Origin: Actinopolymorpha pittospori
Lineage (GTDB): Bacteria; Actinomycetota; Actinomycetes; Propionibacteriales; Actinopolymorphaceae
DNA: 64,000 nt
Assembly (NCBI RefSeq): GCF_014873875.1
Contig: NZ_JADBEM010000001.1
Coordinates: 5,890,001 to 5,954,000 of the forward strand
Direction of reading: 5' to 3'
Numbering within the stretch: position 1 is the first letter of the stretch; every line of letters begins with the position of its first letter. This document shows, piece after piece, positions 44,339 through 53,153 of the stretch. The position numbers and the translations under genes are program-made. Under the pieces are notes generated by a model. The model was not told the DNA's origin. It saw only the letters and a list, made by a program, of their open reading frames with translations, and searched no databases.

Positions 44339-44995
44339 ATGACTCTCAGACCCACCCCGCTGTCGGATGAGTTGTACGACTACCTCGTCGCGCATGGCAC
44401 CCCGCCAGATGCCACGCAGGAAGCGCTGATCGCGGAGACGGCCACGCTCGGCCACGAGGCGCGACTTCAGGTCTCTCCTGACGAGGGCTCGTTCCTCACG
44501 TTGCTGACGAAGCTCCTGGGTGTCAGGACGGCGTTGGAGATTGGCACGTTCACCGGCTACTCCGCCCTGTGCATCGCGAGGGGTCTGGCTGACGGGGGCG
44601 TGCTGACCTGCTGCGACATCAGCGAGGAGTGGACGCGGATCGCCCGCCGACACTGGGACGGCGCCGGCGTCAGTGACCGGATCGACCTAAAGATCGGGCC
44701 CGCGTTGGACACACTGCGCTCGTTGCCCGCGCGTCCCACCTACGACCTGGCATTCATCGACGCCGACTACCCGAGTTACCCGGCTTACTGGGAAGAGGTC
44801 GTGCCGCGCGTCAACACCGGCGGCGTCATCATCGTCGACAACGTGCTCTACCACGCCCGGGTCATCGATCCCTCCGACACCGAGGTCACCACCGAAGCCG
44901 TGCGAGCACTCAACGAGCGGGTCATCTCCGACGAGCGGGTCGAGGCAACCATGATCCACATCGCGGATGGGATCACCCTTGCACGTAAGAAATAG
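44339..44995 (+). CDS. O-methyltransferase (caffeoyl-CoA OMT-like family 3)
   Basis: A 218-residue SAM- and metal-dependent O-methyltransferase. Start ATG 44339; TTG 44321 is an alternative. ALEIGTFTGYSALCIARGLA near 67-86 is motif I; LTCCDISEEWTRIARRHWDG near 92-111; YDLAFIDADYPSYPAYWEEV near 138-157 holds the metal-binding Asp pair; GGVIIVDNVLYHARVIDPSD near 165-184. The length is typical of the actinobacterial members acting on catechol-like substrates. Intact and monocistronic. Confidence 0.9.
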   Translation: MTLRPTPLSDELYDYLVAHGTPPDATQEALIAETATLGHEARLQVSPDEGSFLTLLTKLLGVRTALEIGTFTGYSALCIARGLADGGVLTCCDISEEWTRIARRHWDGAGVSDRIDLKIGPALDTLRSLPARPTYDLAFIDADYPSYPAYWEEVVPRVNTGGVIIVDNVLYHARVIDPSDTEVTTEAVRALNERVISDERVEATMIHIADGITLARKK

Positions 44996-45250
44996 CGCCA
45001 GGAGGTCGCACGGTCGACGGCGCGGCGCTTCGGGTAGTGCGTCGAGCTTGATCCAAGCGTCACCGCGTTACCGTTCAGATGTAGATCCCAGCGGCGAGGG
45101 AGCCAGCGTCGTTGGCGACCGATGGTAGCCGGGCCTCCGTAGTTCGGGTCCGAGGGGCGCGTCTGCGGATTGTGGGGCATGGCGGAGCGAATCGGTCGTC
45201 GTGGTGGTACGTGGCTGACTTACCTCGCGTAACTCCAGGAGGCCTCGCGA

Positions 45251-45877
45251 ATGGGTCATCACACGCCAACACCTGAGCTCGTGACGGAGCATCCCGAGCA
45301 GATCGCCGGGTACACCTATGGCACCGCAGAGGCCACAGCTTCTCCGTTGACCATGGAGGACCTGGAACGGCTCAAGGCCGTGGTAGGGCTCACCAAGGAG
45401 GATCAGGAAGCCTTGGTGGAGGCCGCCGGAATCCTCGCCGACCAGGCCGACGACATGGTGACCGCCTACCGCGACGGGCTCGTCGAGCTGCCGTTCATGC
45501 GCCCGTACTTCGGCCATCCGGACGGGAGCGCCAACCCCGAGTACGGAGCGGCGTCCAAGCCGCGTTTCGACCGGTTCATCATCGACGTCTGCACCCGTCC
45601 GCTGGACCAGGACTGGTTGAACTACCAGCACGAGATCGGCCTGCGGCACACCCGTGCCAAGAAGAACGCCACCGACCACGCCGACTCACTCGACCACATT
45701 CCGATGCGCTACCTCGTCGCCTTCACGGCGGTCGTGATCGCCACGGCGCGCGATTACCTGGCCGCCAAGGGCTCTTCGCCTGAAGAGATCGACCGCATGC
45801 ACGCCGCCTTTACCAAGGCAGTCATGCTCCACGTCACGGTCTGGACCCGGCCGTACGTGGACGCCGCCGACTGGTGA
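45251..45877 (+). CDS. Protoglobin-domain protein
   Basis: A 208-residue haem-binding protein of the protoglobin/globin-sensor fold, start behind CCAGGAGG. After an N-terminal ARG-poor leader, helices run TMEDLERLKAVVGLTKEDQE near 35, MVTAYRDGLVELPFMRPYF near 75, FDRFIIDVCTRPLDQDWLNY near 108-127 and QHEIGLRHTRAKKNATDHAD near 128-147, where the likely proximal His lies in LRHTR. The C-terminal helices (RYLVAFTAVVIATARDYLAA, FTKAVMLHVTVWTRPY) complete the bundle. There is no attached signalling domain. Role could be gas binding or peroxide chemistry. Confidence 0.8.
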   Translation: MGHHTPTPELVTEHPEQIAGYTYGTAEATASPLTMEDLERLKAVVGLTKEDQEALVEAAGILADQADDMVTAYRDGLVELPFMRPYFGHPDGSANPEYGAASKPRFDRFIIDVCTRPLDQDWLNYQHEIGLRHTRAKKNATDHADSLDHIPMRYLVAFTAVVIATARDYLAAKGSSPEEIDRMHAAFTKAVMLHVTVWTRPYVDAADW

Positions 45878-45955
45878 GCGCGGCGTAGGGGTTGAGCCGG
45901 GAAGATAGCCTCAGACCTTCTGGATCAATCGATCGAGCAAGCCCTGGGGTGCGCG

Positions 45956-46549
45956 ATGTTCGTTGGTGAGAAGGTCACCTTACGAGGTGTGACGCGCGAC
46001 GACCTGCCTGTGCTCCTTTCGTACTACAACGACCCCGAGGTCGACCTTGCCGCTGGGGAGTTGCCGTCCCCGACGTCGATGGAACGTCTCGAAAAGTGGT
46101 ACGAGCGGTTGATCGAGCAACAGCCGATGCGCCGTTTTGCCATCGATGTCGACGGCAAGTTCGTTGGAACGTGCCTCCTGCAGGACATCGACGAGACCGC
46201 CGGGCATGCTGAGCTGGGAATCACCATCGGTGACAAGGACTCCTGGGGGCGTGGTTACGGCCGAGACGCGATCCGGCTCTTGCTCGACTACGCCTTCCGG
46301 TTGGCGAACCTCCGGCGGGTGTGGCTACGGACGCACGCCGACAACGAGCGAGCGATTCGTGCCTACCGCGCTGTCGGTTTCGTGGAAGAGGGACGTTTGA
46401 GGGAACATCAGTGGCTCGCTGGACGGTATGTCGACACGGTCATCATGGGGATCCTTCGGACCGAGTTTGGGGGACCGGCACCGCGGTCCATGACGCATCA
46501 ATCGGGCAACCCGGCTCGGGCGACAGGTCTCCAGGAGCGGGCGAGATGA
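45956..46549 (+). CDS. GNAT acetyltransferase (RimJ/RimL type)
   Basis: A 197-residue acetyltransferase. KVTLRGVTRDDLPVLLSYYN near 5-24 is the standard opening; GHAELGITIGDKDSWGRGYG near 80-99 leads to the acetyl-CoA loop RGYGRDAIRLLLDYAF; RRVWLRTHADNERAIRAYRA near 120-139 and GFVEEGRLREHQWLAGRYVD near 142-161 are hallmark RimJ/RimL segments. The last 25 residues diverge. A short frame overlaps its stop (ATG 46546) but I see no coding support for it, nor for anything else up to 46816. Confidence 0.88.
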   Translation: MFVGEKVTLRGVTRDDLPVLLSYYNDPEVDLAAGELPSPTSMERLEKWYERLIEQQPMRRFAIDVDGKFVGTCLLQDIDETAGHAELGITIGDKDSWGRGYGRDAIRLLLDYAFRLANLRRVWLRTHADNERAIRAYRAVGFVEEGRLREHQWLAGRYVDTVIMGILRTEFGGPAPRSMTHQSGNPARATGLQERAR

Positions 46550-46816
46550 TGGTGGCGGTCCCGATCGACTCGCGTGCGTTTCTGGTCAGCAACCGCGTCG
46601 CGCTGCAGGTGCCAGATCACGCCGTCCGGCTATGCCGCGACCCTCTCGACCCCACCCGCCATCGCCAGCTGGTCGTTCCGGCCGCGAGTCCCCTGACCGC
46701 CGGGCCGGGCCGGCTACAGCCCCCCGGTCTACCGGACCGATCCAGGCCACTGGCCAAACCCGCCGACTCGCGGCGTCGGCATCGCGACCCAGGTCGGACT
46801 CTGGAATCATCCCGCC

Positions 46817-47338
46817 ATGAACTTGGCCCCGCGGTGGATGCCCCTGTGGATCGCGCTCGGCCTGGCAGCCGTGGCGTTCCTCTGGTCCCATGTGACCACG
46901 CCGCCCGAGCGGCCCGAGCCGTCCACTCGTGAGTTCGTCCGAACAGAACTGGACGTGGCCGACGGCGTGCAGATGGTCCTGCCGATCGAACTCCCCGCGG
47001 GTTACGACTATCCGACGGAGTACGACTACGACACCTGGCAGATCACCGAGGGAACGCCTGGCGCCAGCAAGCGCCCGCACGCCGAATCGCGCTCTACCAC
47101 CTTCTTTCCAACCGGCGGCACGGCGAGGGCCCGTCTGCCCATCGTCATCATGTGCGTGCAGCCGGTCAACCTGAAGCAGGAGATGTGCCCCACCACGTCC
47201 GGCTCCCGAAACCTGCAGCTTCGCCATCAGCAGACCCGCGTCACCGTCTACGCCGCGAGCAAGGACGCCTACGACGTCAGCGCATGGCAGGACGTTGAGC
47301 TCACCACCGACATCGACAAGGTGACCTGGCTCCACTGA
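46817..47338 (+). CDS. Membrane-anchored protein of unknown function (paralog A)
   Basis: A 173-residue protein with an N-terminal helix WMPLWIALGLAAVAFLWSHV (signal anchor or uncleaved signal) and an external domain. The domain contains VQMVLPIELPAGYDYPTEY, a FFPTGGTARARLPI stretch, a Cys pair (IMCVQPVNLKQEMCP) likely disulfide-bonded, and the end DVELTTDIDKVTWLH. The same plan recurs in the next gene, so this is a tandem pair. No family recognised. Probably extracytoplasmic. Confidence 0.65.
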   Translation: MNLAPRWMPLWIALGLAAVAFLWSHVTTPPERPEPSTREFVRTELDVADGVQMVLPIELPAGYDYPTEYDYDTWQITEGTPGASKRPHAESRSTTFFPTGGTARARLPIVIMCVQPVNLKQEMCPTTSGSRNLQLRHQQTRVTVYAASKDAYDVSAWQDVELTTDIDKVTWLH

Positions 47339-47447
47339 GACGAACGTCCAGCGTGGACGAAACTGGCTCCAGACGATCTCGCGAGGTGGGATGATCTCGC
47401 GATGAGCGCAGCGCGTGGTGCCTCTCCGGTGAGGTGGATCGTCTTAG

Positions 47448-49121
47448 CCTGAATCCGTGGAGTCGTAGCTGACTGGCGGTGGTCCTGCGGCGGGTCATGC
47501 AAAGGAAGTGCCTTCTGGGCAAGGAGAATCGGGAGTGCTGACGTCCTGATCCTGCCGAGCCGAGAAGGCACTTGAAGTGAAACTACCGCACTCGTGGTCC
47601 AAGGCTGCGCCGCTGTTCGACGATGAGCGCCTCGTGTCGTGCGCGGGGCTGGTCCCGGTGATGGGGTTGGCCGAGCGGACGGGCCTGTCAGAGCTGATCT
47701 TGAGCAAGGTCGCCATCTGGGCGACCAGGGTGGCCTCGGCCGGGGCCAACCCGGCAGGCAAGCTGACCTCGATCATCGCCGGGATGGCCGCCGGCGCGGA
47801 CAGCATCGACGATCTGGACGTGGTCCGCTCCGGCGGGATGCCGCGGCTGTTCGGCGATGTGTACGCGTGCGCGACGCTGGGCCAGTTTCTGCGGGAGTTC
47901 ACCCACGGCCACACCCTGCAGTTGGCGTCGGTGGCGCGGGCGCACCTGGTCAACCTCGTCGAGCACAGCCAGTTGCTGCCCGGCATCCAGACCCAGGCGT
48001 ATGTCGACATCGACTCGCTGCTGCGGCCGGTGTACGGGCATACCAAGCAGGGCGCGAGTTTCGGGCACACCAAGATCGCCGGTCGGCAGGTGCTGCGCCG
48101 GGGGCTGTCCCCACTGGCCACCACGATCAGCACCGGTGAAGGCGCGCCGGTGGTGGCCGGGATCCGGCTCCGGGCCGGTAAAGCGGGCTCGGGCAAGGGC
48201 GCGGCGTCGATGGTGCGCGAGGCTATCGGTACCGCCCGTGCCGCCGGCGCGACAGGCGAGATCCTGGTCCGCGGTGACTCCGCATTCGGCAACAGCGCGG
48301 TCGTGGGGGGCTGTGTCAAGGCAGGGGTGCGGTACTCGGTCGTGCTCACCAAGAACCCGACGGTATCCCGGGCGATCGGCTCCATCCCCGACCACGCCTG
48401 GACCCCGGTGCACTACCCGGGCGCGGTGACAGATCCCGACACCGGTGAACTGATCTCCGACGCCGAGGTCGCCGAGGTGGAGTTCACCGCGTTCGCCTCC
48501 ACCAAGAACCCGACCACCGCAAGGCTGGTGGTACGCCGGGTGCGCGACCGGGCTCGCACCGAGGAGTTGTTCCCGGTCTGGCGCTACCACCCGTTCTTCA
48601 CCAACAGCACCGAACCAACCGCGGCCGCCGACATCACCCACCGCCGGCACGCGATCATCGAGACCGTGTTCGCCGACCTGATCGACGGACCACTGGCGCA
48701 CCTACCCTCGGCGCGCTTTGCCGCCAACGGCGCCTGGGCGATCTGCGCCACGATCGCCCACAACCTGCTCCGCGCCGCCGGAACCCTCGCCGGGCCGAAA
48801 CACGCCCTGGCCCGGGGCGCCACGCTGCGTCGGCAGATCATCAACGTCCCCGCCCGGATCGCTCAACCGCAACGCCGCCGCGTCCTGCACCTGCCCGCGC
48901 ACTGGCCCTGGGCCGACCACTGGACCGCCCTGTGGAACGGCGTGTTCGCAGTGGCGACCGGACCACCCGTCACCGCCTGACCCATCCACCGCCGCGCAGG
49001 CCCGACCGGAGAACCCCAGTGGAAAAGCTGGACAGACCAGCAGACTCGCCACGCCCACCCACGCCACCCACCAGCTCATGCCGACCAACGCCAGTCACGC
49101 CAGCGGCTCCACGGATTCAGG
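47448..49121 (+). mobile_element. IS1380-family insertion sequence, 1674 bp
   Basis: Terminal inverted repeats CCTGAATCCGTGGAG (left, 47448) and CTCCACGGATTCAGG (right, ending 49121) are perfect over 15 bases. The flanks carry a direct repeat CTTAG at 47443-47447 and 49122-49126, the target duplication. Length and structure fit IS1380. The transposase is intact and the target duplication is undecayed, so insertion is recent. Confidence 0.95.
47577..48980 (+). CDS. IS1380-family transposase
   Basis: A 467-residue DDE transposase. VDIDSLLRPVYGHTKQGASF near 143-162 holds the first catalytic Asp; LVRGDSAFGNSAVVGGCVKA near 231-250 the second; the Glu lies in the RRHAIIETVFADLIDGPLAH region near 362-381, giving the IS4-type Y-(2)-R-(3)-E-like arrangement. 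The C-terminal part has FAANGAWAICATIAHNLLRA. Frame intact, ribosome site GAAGTG upstream weak. About 130 bases of leader separate it from the left terminal repeat. Confidence 0.93.
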   Translation: MKLPHSWSKAAPLFDDERLVSCAGLVPVMGLAERTGLSELILSKVAIWATRVASAGANPAGKLTSIIAGMAAGADSIDDLDVVRSGGMPRLFGDVYACATLGQFLREFTHGHTLQLASVARAHLVNLVEHSQLLPGIQTQAYVDIDSLLRPVYGHTKQGASFGHTKIAGRQVLRRGLSPLATTISTGEGAPVVAGIRLRAGKAGSGKGAASMVREAIGTARAAGATGEILVRGDSAFGNSAVVGGCVKAGVRYSVVLTKNPTVSRAIGSIPDHAWTPVHYPGAVTDPDTGELISDAEVAEVEFTAFASTKNPTTARLVVRRVRDRARTEELFPVWRYHPFFTNSTEPTAAADITHRRHAIIETVFADLIDGPLAHLPSARFAANGAWAICATIAHNLLRAAGTLAGPKHALARGATLRRQIINVPARIAQPQRRRVLHLPAHWPWADHWTALWNGVFAVATGPPVTA

Positions 49122-49861
49122 CTTAGTGGCAGCTGTCGCGGTCACGGGCTGGGGCATGGCCGTGGCGTTCGGCGGAAGCTGGCCATGGCGCCGGGGTCGA
49201 TTCAAGGAAGACCGCGAGCTGTTCCGTGGCGGGTTGATGGTCAACGGCGACGTGCCGGTAGCGCTTCCCATCGAACTGCCCGCGGGCTACCAGGTGCCTG
49301 ACAAACACGGGGTTGCCCGCCCCGTCGACGGCCCGGTAGACGCCACTTCGTTCAGCTTCCCTCCCACCGGGAAGGCAAGGGCCAAGAAACGTCTCGGGGA
49401 AGTCGAGCTGTGCGTCGAGTACGCCGAGAAGTCCGCGCATCGTTGCCCCACCGACGGCGGAGCAGCGACGATCGTGCGGACCGTTGACAGGATACGAGTG
49501 GTGATCACTCTGCAGGACCACAACGAAGCTAACAGGGTTGCTTGGCAGACCGTGCCGCTCACGACCGACCTCGAGAAAGTCGCCTGGCTGCAGTAGCACC
49601 CACGCTCCTGGATGTCGCGCTGATCGAGACGCAACCGCGTGGAAGCCGACTGCCCCAGACGCTCCGCCCTCGGTCCGGGAGAGGCGTCCCCGCTAGATTC
49701 GAGCAGGTGCGCTAGTGACCGCTAGGCGCAGGCCAGTCCAGGTGCGAAGCCAAACAGTGCCGAGGGATGCCAAACTCGTCGTCGAAGACCACCTGGGAGT
49801 GGGCGAACGGTGGCTGACGGAGGTTGACCTTCACAGCCCGCATGGGAAGAGGTGATCGCGC

Positions 49862-51298
49862 GTGCCGAACCGTCCGAACATCGTGTTGATCGTAGGTGAG
49901 GACATCGGTCGGATCGCCGGCTGTTATGGCGCTGGTTATGTGCGCTCGCCCAACCTTGACCGTCTCGCCGCGCGTGGGTGTCGGTACGACGAGGCGTACG
50001 CGACCTATCCTGTCTGCGCACCGTCACGGTCGACCATGGTGACTGGTCAGTACCCGATGAAGATCGGTACGCACCAGATGCGGTCCACGCTTGTGCATCC
50101 GCCGCGGTTGTTCACGCATGAACTCCGTGACGCGGGCTACTACGTGAGCTGGCCGACCAAGCTCGACTTCAACTTCGAGCCGACGAGCGGTTGGCGGGAT
50201 GACGATCAACCCTGGATCGACAGATTGCGGGCTGGTGCCATGCCGGGCCAGCCATGGCTTGCCTATGTCAACCTCGCGATCACCCACGAGTCGTCCATGT
50301 GGCCTGACGAGGGTGAATACCCGGGCCGCGAAGGGCTGGACCACTGGAACCCGAAGGAAGTACGTCCGGCGCGCACCACCGATCCGGCTGACGTGCCAGT
50401 GCCGCCGTACCTGCCCGACACACCGGTCGTGCGCGGCGACATCGCTCGGCATGCCGACAACATCGCCGAGCTCGACTGGCAGGTCGGGGAGATTCTCGAC
50501 GCGGTGGACGCCTCCGGCGTGGCGGACAACACCGTCGTGGTGTTCCTGTCCGACCACGGGCGTGGTCTGCCGCGGGAGAAGCGCTGGCCCTACAGCGCGG
50601 GGATCCACATGCCGCTTCTGATCAGCTGGCCAGGCGTCATCGAGCCGGGCAGCGTCAGCGATCGGCTAGTGTCGTGGGTCGATGTCGCGCCGACCTTCCT
50701 GTCGATCGCGGGCACGCCCATTCCGTCCGACTACGACGGTTCGGCGTTCCTCGGAGCCACCGAAGCACCACCCCGCGACTATGTTTTCGCCGGACGGGAT
50801 CGTATGGACGAGTCCTTCGACCGGGTCCGCGTGGTACGTGATCGTCACTTCCACTACGTGCGCAACTTCTATCCGCAGATCCCGTACTGCCAGCGCAACC
50901 TGTACATGGAGAACATGCCGACGATGCAGGAGCTCCGCCGGCTCAGTGCCGCCGGCGATCTGAGCGGCGCTTCGGCGGTTTTCATGCCAGCGCGCAAGCC
51001 GGCCGAGGAGCTCTACGACCTGCGCTCGGACCCTGAGTGTGTGCACAACCTGGCCCTTGATCCACACCACGCTGATGTCCGAGAGCGCATGGGCGAGGAG
51101 TTGGATCGCTTCCTCGCCGAGATCGACGACCTGGGCGCCTGTCCGGAGCGGGACCTGGTGGCGAAGGGCGTTGTGGTCGACCGGATCGAGGAGTTTCGCG
51201 CCCGGCTCGGGCCGCTGCCCGCGGAATACCAGCGCGGCTACCCCATGGCGGTCTTCGAACCGGCCGACCTGGCCGACGACCAGTCCGGCGGCGCCTGA
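49862..51298 (+). CDS. Sulfatase family protein
   Basis: A 478-residue arylsulfatase-type hydrolase, GTG start behind AAGAGG. NIVLIVGEDIGRIAGCYGAG near 6-25 gives calcium ligands; the modification site is C52-A-P-S-R56, which fits the C-x-P-x-R consensus for conversion of Cys to formylglycine; VVVFLSDHGRGLPREKRWPY near 228-247 holds the second metal/acid-base site; LISWPGVIEPGSVSDRLVSW follows. No signal peptide, so probably cytoplasmic, acting on a sulfate ester (or related phosphoester). No formylglycine-generating enzyme lies in this window. Confidence 0.9.
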   Translation: MPNRPNIVLIVGEDIGRIAGCYGAGYVRSPNLDRLAARGCRYDEAYATYPVCAPSRSTMVTGQYPMKIGTHQMRSTLVHPPRLFTHELRDAGYYVSWPTKLDFNFEPTSGWRDDDQPWIDRLRAGAMPGQPWLAYVNLAITHESSMWPDEGEYPGREGLDHWNPKEVRPARTTDPADVPVPPYLPDTPVVRGDIARHADNIAELDWQVGEILDAVDASGVADNTVVVFLSDHGRGLPREKRWPYSAGIHMPLLISWPGVIEPGSVSDRLVSWVDVAPTFLSIAGTPIPSDYDGSAFLGATEAPPRDYVFAGRDRMDESFDRVRVVRDRHFHYVRNFYPQIPYCQRNLYMENMPTMQELRRLSAAGDLSGASAVFMPARKPAEELYDLRSDPECVHNLALDPHHADVRERMGEELDRFLAEIDDLGACPERDLVAKGVVVDRIEEFRARLGPLPAEYQRGYPMAVFEPADLADDQSGGA

Positions 51299-51602
51299 AG
51301 CCATATGCCAAGGGCGACCTGCTCCGTGGGGTCGGTTAGCCGGCCGGTGGCGCAGACCGGCTTGGCCCAGGGCGGCCCGCGGCGCAAAACGGCGAAGCGC
51401 CGGCGCCACCCAAGAAGCGTCGCTGGTGGCGAGTCCGTATCCGGACGTCGCGTGACGGTTTCGGGTCGGGTGCCGTTACTACCTCGGATCGTGTCCGGCC
51501 TTGCGGGACTGTTCGTCGGAGTGGGAGTCGTATGTCTGCCTGGGTTCGTCGTGCCTGGAGTTCTCGGGCAGGCACTACTGTCGCGGTGCGCGAGGAGGCC
51601 CC
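51299..51602. other. No supported gene
   Basis: About 300 bases between the sulfatase and the DUF4328 gene. Frames are open but lack recognisable content. CGAGGAGG at its right end is the ribosome site of the next gene. Confidence 0.35.
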
Positions 51603-52385
51603 GTGAGGTGCAGCAACTGCTCCGCGCCGCTACCTCCGGACGCGAACACCTGCCCAGCTTGTGGGATGTGGGCAGCGGGGCCTCCGAAGACGGTGGCGCT
51701 GAAACCGGTGCGTAGCCTGGGCAATGCGCTGGGCGTACTGATCGGTGTGTCGATGGCAGCTGAAGTCGTGGCCGCGATTACCTCGGTCCTGGCAGCGCTG
51801 TCGCTGTCTGCCTACGACCCGGCCACCCGGTACGAATCGGTACCGCTGACGACCGCTGAGGCAGTCGACGCCGTAACGGCTCTTGCGTGGTATCTGCCAA
51901 TCCTGGCCAGCGCGATCACCTTCATCGTCTGGCTCTTCCGTACGCGACACAACGCTGAGGTGCTGTGCGCCGTGCGGCATCGACGGGCCCGAGGTTGGCT
52001 GATCGCCGGCTGGATCGTCCCGGTCGTCAACCTGTGGTTTCCCCGACAGGTCGTCGACGACATCTGGCGCGCCAGTGACCCGAGCACTCCTGTCGACCGG
52101 ATCACTCTCGACGAGCTGACTCGTTCCGGCCTGGTCAAAGCGTGGTGGGTGAGCTGGCTTGTCTGGCTGATTGGGGACCGCGTCGTCACCCGGATGACAC
52201 TAGGTGGGGAAACCGTGAACGACCAAGTACACGCTTCGCTCGTCGCCTCCGTGTCAGCCGTACCGTTCTTGCTGGCCGGCGTCCTCGCGATCTTGGTGGT
52301 CAGGCGTGTCACGCGGTTTCAGCAGCTGCGTGGCAGCGAATCGGCCGGCTCCACGCCATGGGCGAGCCCGGCCGTCCAGCTGTAG
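51603..52385 (+). CDS. DUF4328-type membrane protein with zinc-ribbon start
   Basis: A 260-residue membrane protein. The start is GTG at 51603, five bases after GAGGAGG. Residues 3-20 (CSNCSAPLPPDANTCPACG) form a zinc ribbon of two CxxC pairs. Hydrophobic segments follow near 40-65, 90-112 (AWYLPILASAITFIVWLF), 125-145 (RARGWLIAGWIVPVVNLWFP) and 220-240 (SAVPFLLAGVLAILVV). The WxxPVxNLWxPxQVxxDIWRASDP segment is the mark of DUF4328. Function unknown. The lipoprotein gene starts 28 bases downstream and may be cotranscribed. Confidence 0.85.
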   Translation: MRCSNCSAPLPPDANTCPACGMWAAGPPKTVALKPVRSLGNALGVLIGVSMAAEVVAAITSVLAALSLSAYDPATRYESVPLTTAEAVDAVTALAWYLPILASAITFIVWLFRTRHNAEVLCAVRHRRARGWLIAGWIVPVVNLWFPRQVVDDIWRASDPSTPVDRITLDELTRSGLVKAWWVSWLVWLIGDRVVTRMTLGGETVNDQVHASLVASVSAVPFLLAGVLAILVVRRVTRFQQLRGSESAGSTPWASPAVQL

Positions 52386-52413
52386 ACCGACACCAGCACA
52401 GACCGGAGTTCTC

Positions 52414-53019
52414 ATGCGCCAGCTCGCCACCGTCACGGCTGCGGCACTTCTCGTCCTCGCAGGGTGTGCGCCCACAGCCGGTGAGGGACTAAGGACACAA
52501 GCCGTCGCCGAGACGACGGGTCCGAACGTGACCACCGCGTCGCCAGCGTCAACTCCGAGTGTCGCGGCCACGCCGACGGTATCGGCTCCCAAGGTCACGC
52601 CGTCTCCGACCGCCAAACCCAGCGCCACTCCACTGTCGAAGGAGCAGGCACGAGAGCGTTACCTGCTGATCGTGGAGCCTTACAACCGTTCGTTGGAAGG
52701 CCTCGAGAAGGCGTTCAACACGGGCAAGCCGATGAGCGAACTGCTGCTCGTCGCTGCGCGCGTGGAGGATTCGAACGCCACGCAGATTCGAGCGCTGCGC
52801 ACAACGCGGTGGCCGGCGAACCTGCGAGCACCGATCGGGGACCTGATCGCCGAATCCAACGCGGCGCAACAATACTGGCGGCGGGCGGCAGCAGCCGGCA
52901 CACGGCAGGAGCTCGGAGAGGCGGTGGTTGCTGCCGGGCGCCACGACGGCTCCGAACCCGCTGGAACGATCCGCAAGCGTCTCGGACTCGGCAGCTATGA
53001 CGAGAACGACTACAGCTGA
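52414..53019 (+). CDS. Putative lipoprotein
   Basis: A 201-residue secreted lipoprotein. Signal peptide MRQLATVTAAALLVLAGC ends in lipobox LAGC with Cys18. A Pro/Ser/Thr-rich linker runs to about residue 72 (TVSAPKVTPSPTAKPSATPL), typical of cell-wall-spanning spacers, followed by a mostly helical domain (ARERYLLIVEPYNRSLEGLE, VEDSNATQIRALRTTRWPAN, SNAAQQYWRRAAAAGTRQEL). No family recognised; helical domain could bind a partner at the wall. GGAG lies upstream of the ATG. Confidence 0.8.
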   Translation: MRQLATVTAAALLVLAGCAPTAGEGLRTQAVAETTGPNVTTASPASTPSVAATPTVSAPKVTPSPTAKPSATPLSKEQARERYLLIVEPYNRSLEGLEKAFNTGKPMSELLLVAARVEDSNATQIRALRTTRWPANLRAPIGDLIAESNAAQQYWRRAAAAGTRQELGEAVVAAGRHDGSEPAGTIRKRLGLGSYDENDYS

Positions 53020-53153
53020 GCCGGCTCTCGTCGCAACGCACAGTTGACGACGCGTCCTGAGTTGTTCATACCTGCGCGCCCGTCGTCTCGGTCATGCTTG
53101 CCCCGTCCTCACCAGCCAGGTCGGCTCATGAGGCCAGACCGGGCCGTCGTTCA

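Larger units (their letters stand above)
47402..49596 (+). pseudogene. Membrane-anchored protein paralog B, split by IS1380
   Basis: Codons 1-15 lie at 47402-47447 (MSAARGASPVRWIVL) and the rest at 49127-49596 (VAAVAVTGWGMAVAFGG, then VPVALPIELPAGYQVPDKHG, ELCVEYAEKSAHRCPTDGGA, WQTVPLTTDLEKVAWLQ). Removing the insertion and one copy of the CTTAG duplication restores one continuous 171-codon frame whose signal anchor is cut between Leu15 and Val16. The product matches paralog A in length, anchor, LPIELPAGY motif, Cys pair and ending. The right part alone has no good start. Confidence 0.85.

Noticed and set aside
46546..46932. Gene overlapping the GNAT stop
   Set aside because: The ATGA overlap is suggestive, but the frame shows poor codon bias, no domain, and runs into the next gene out of frame.
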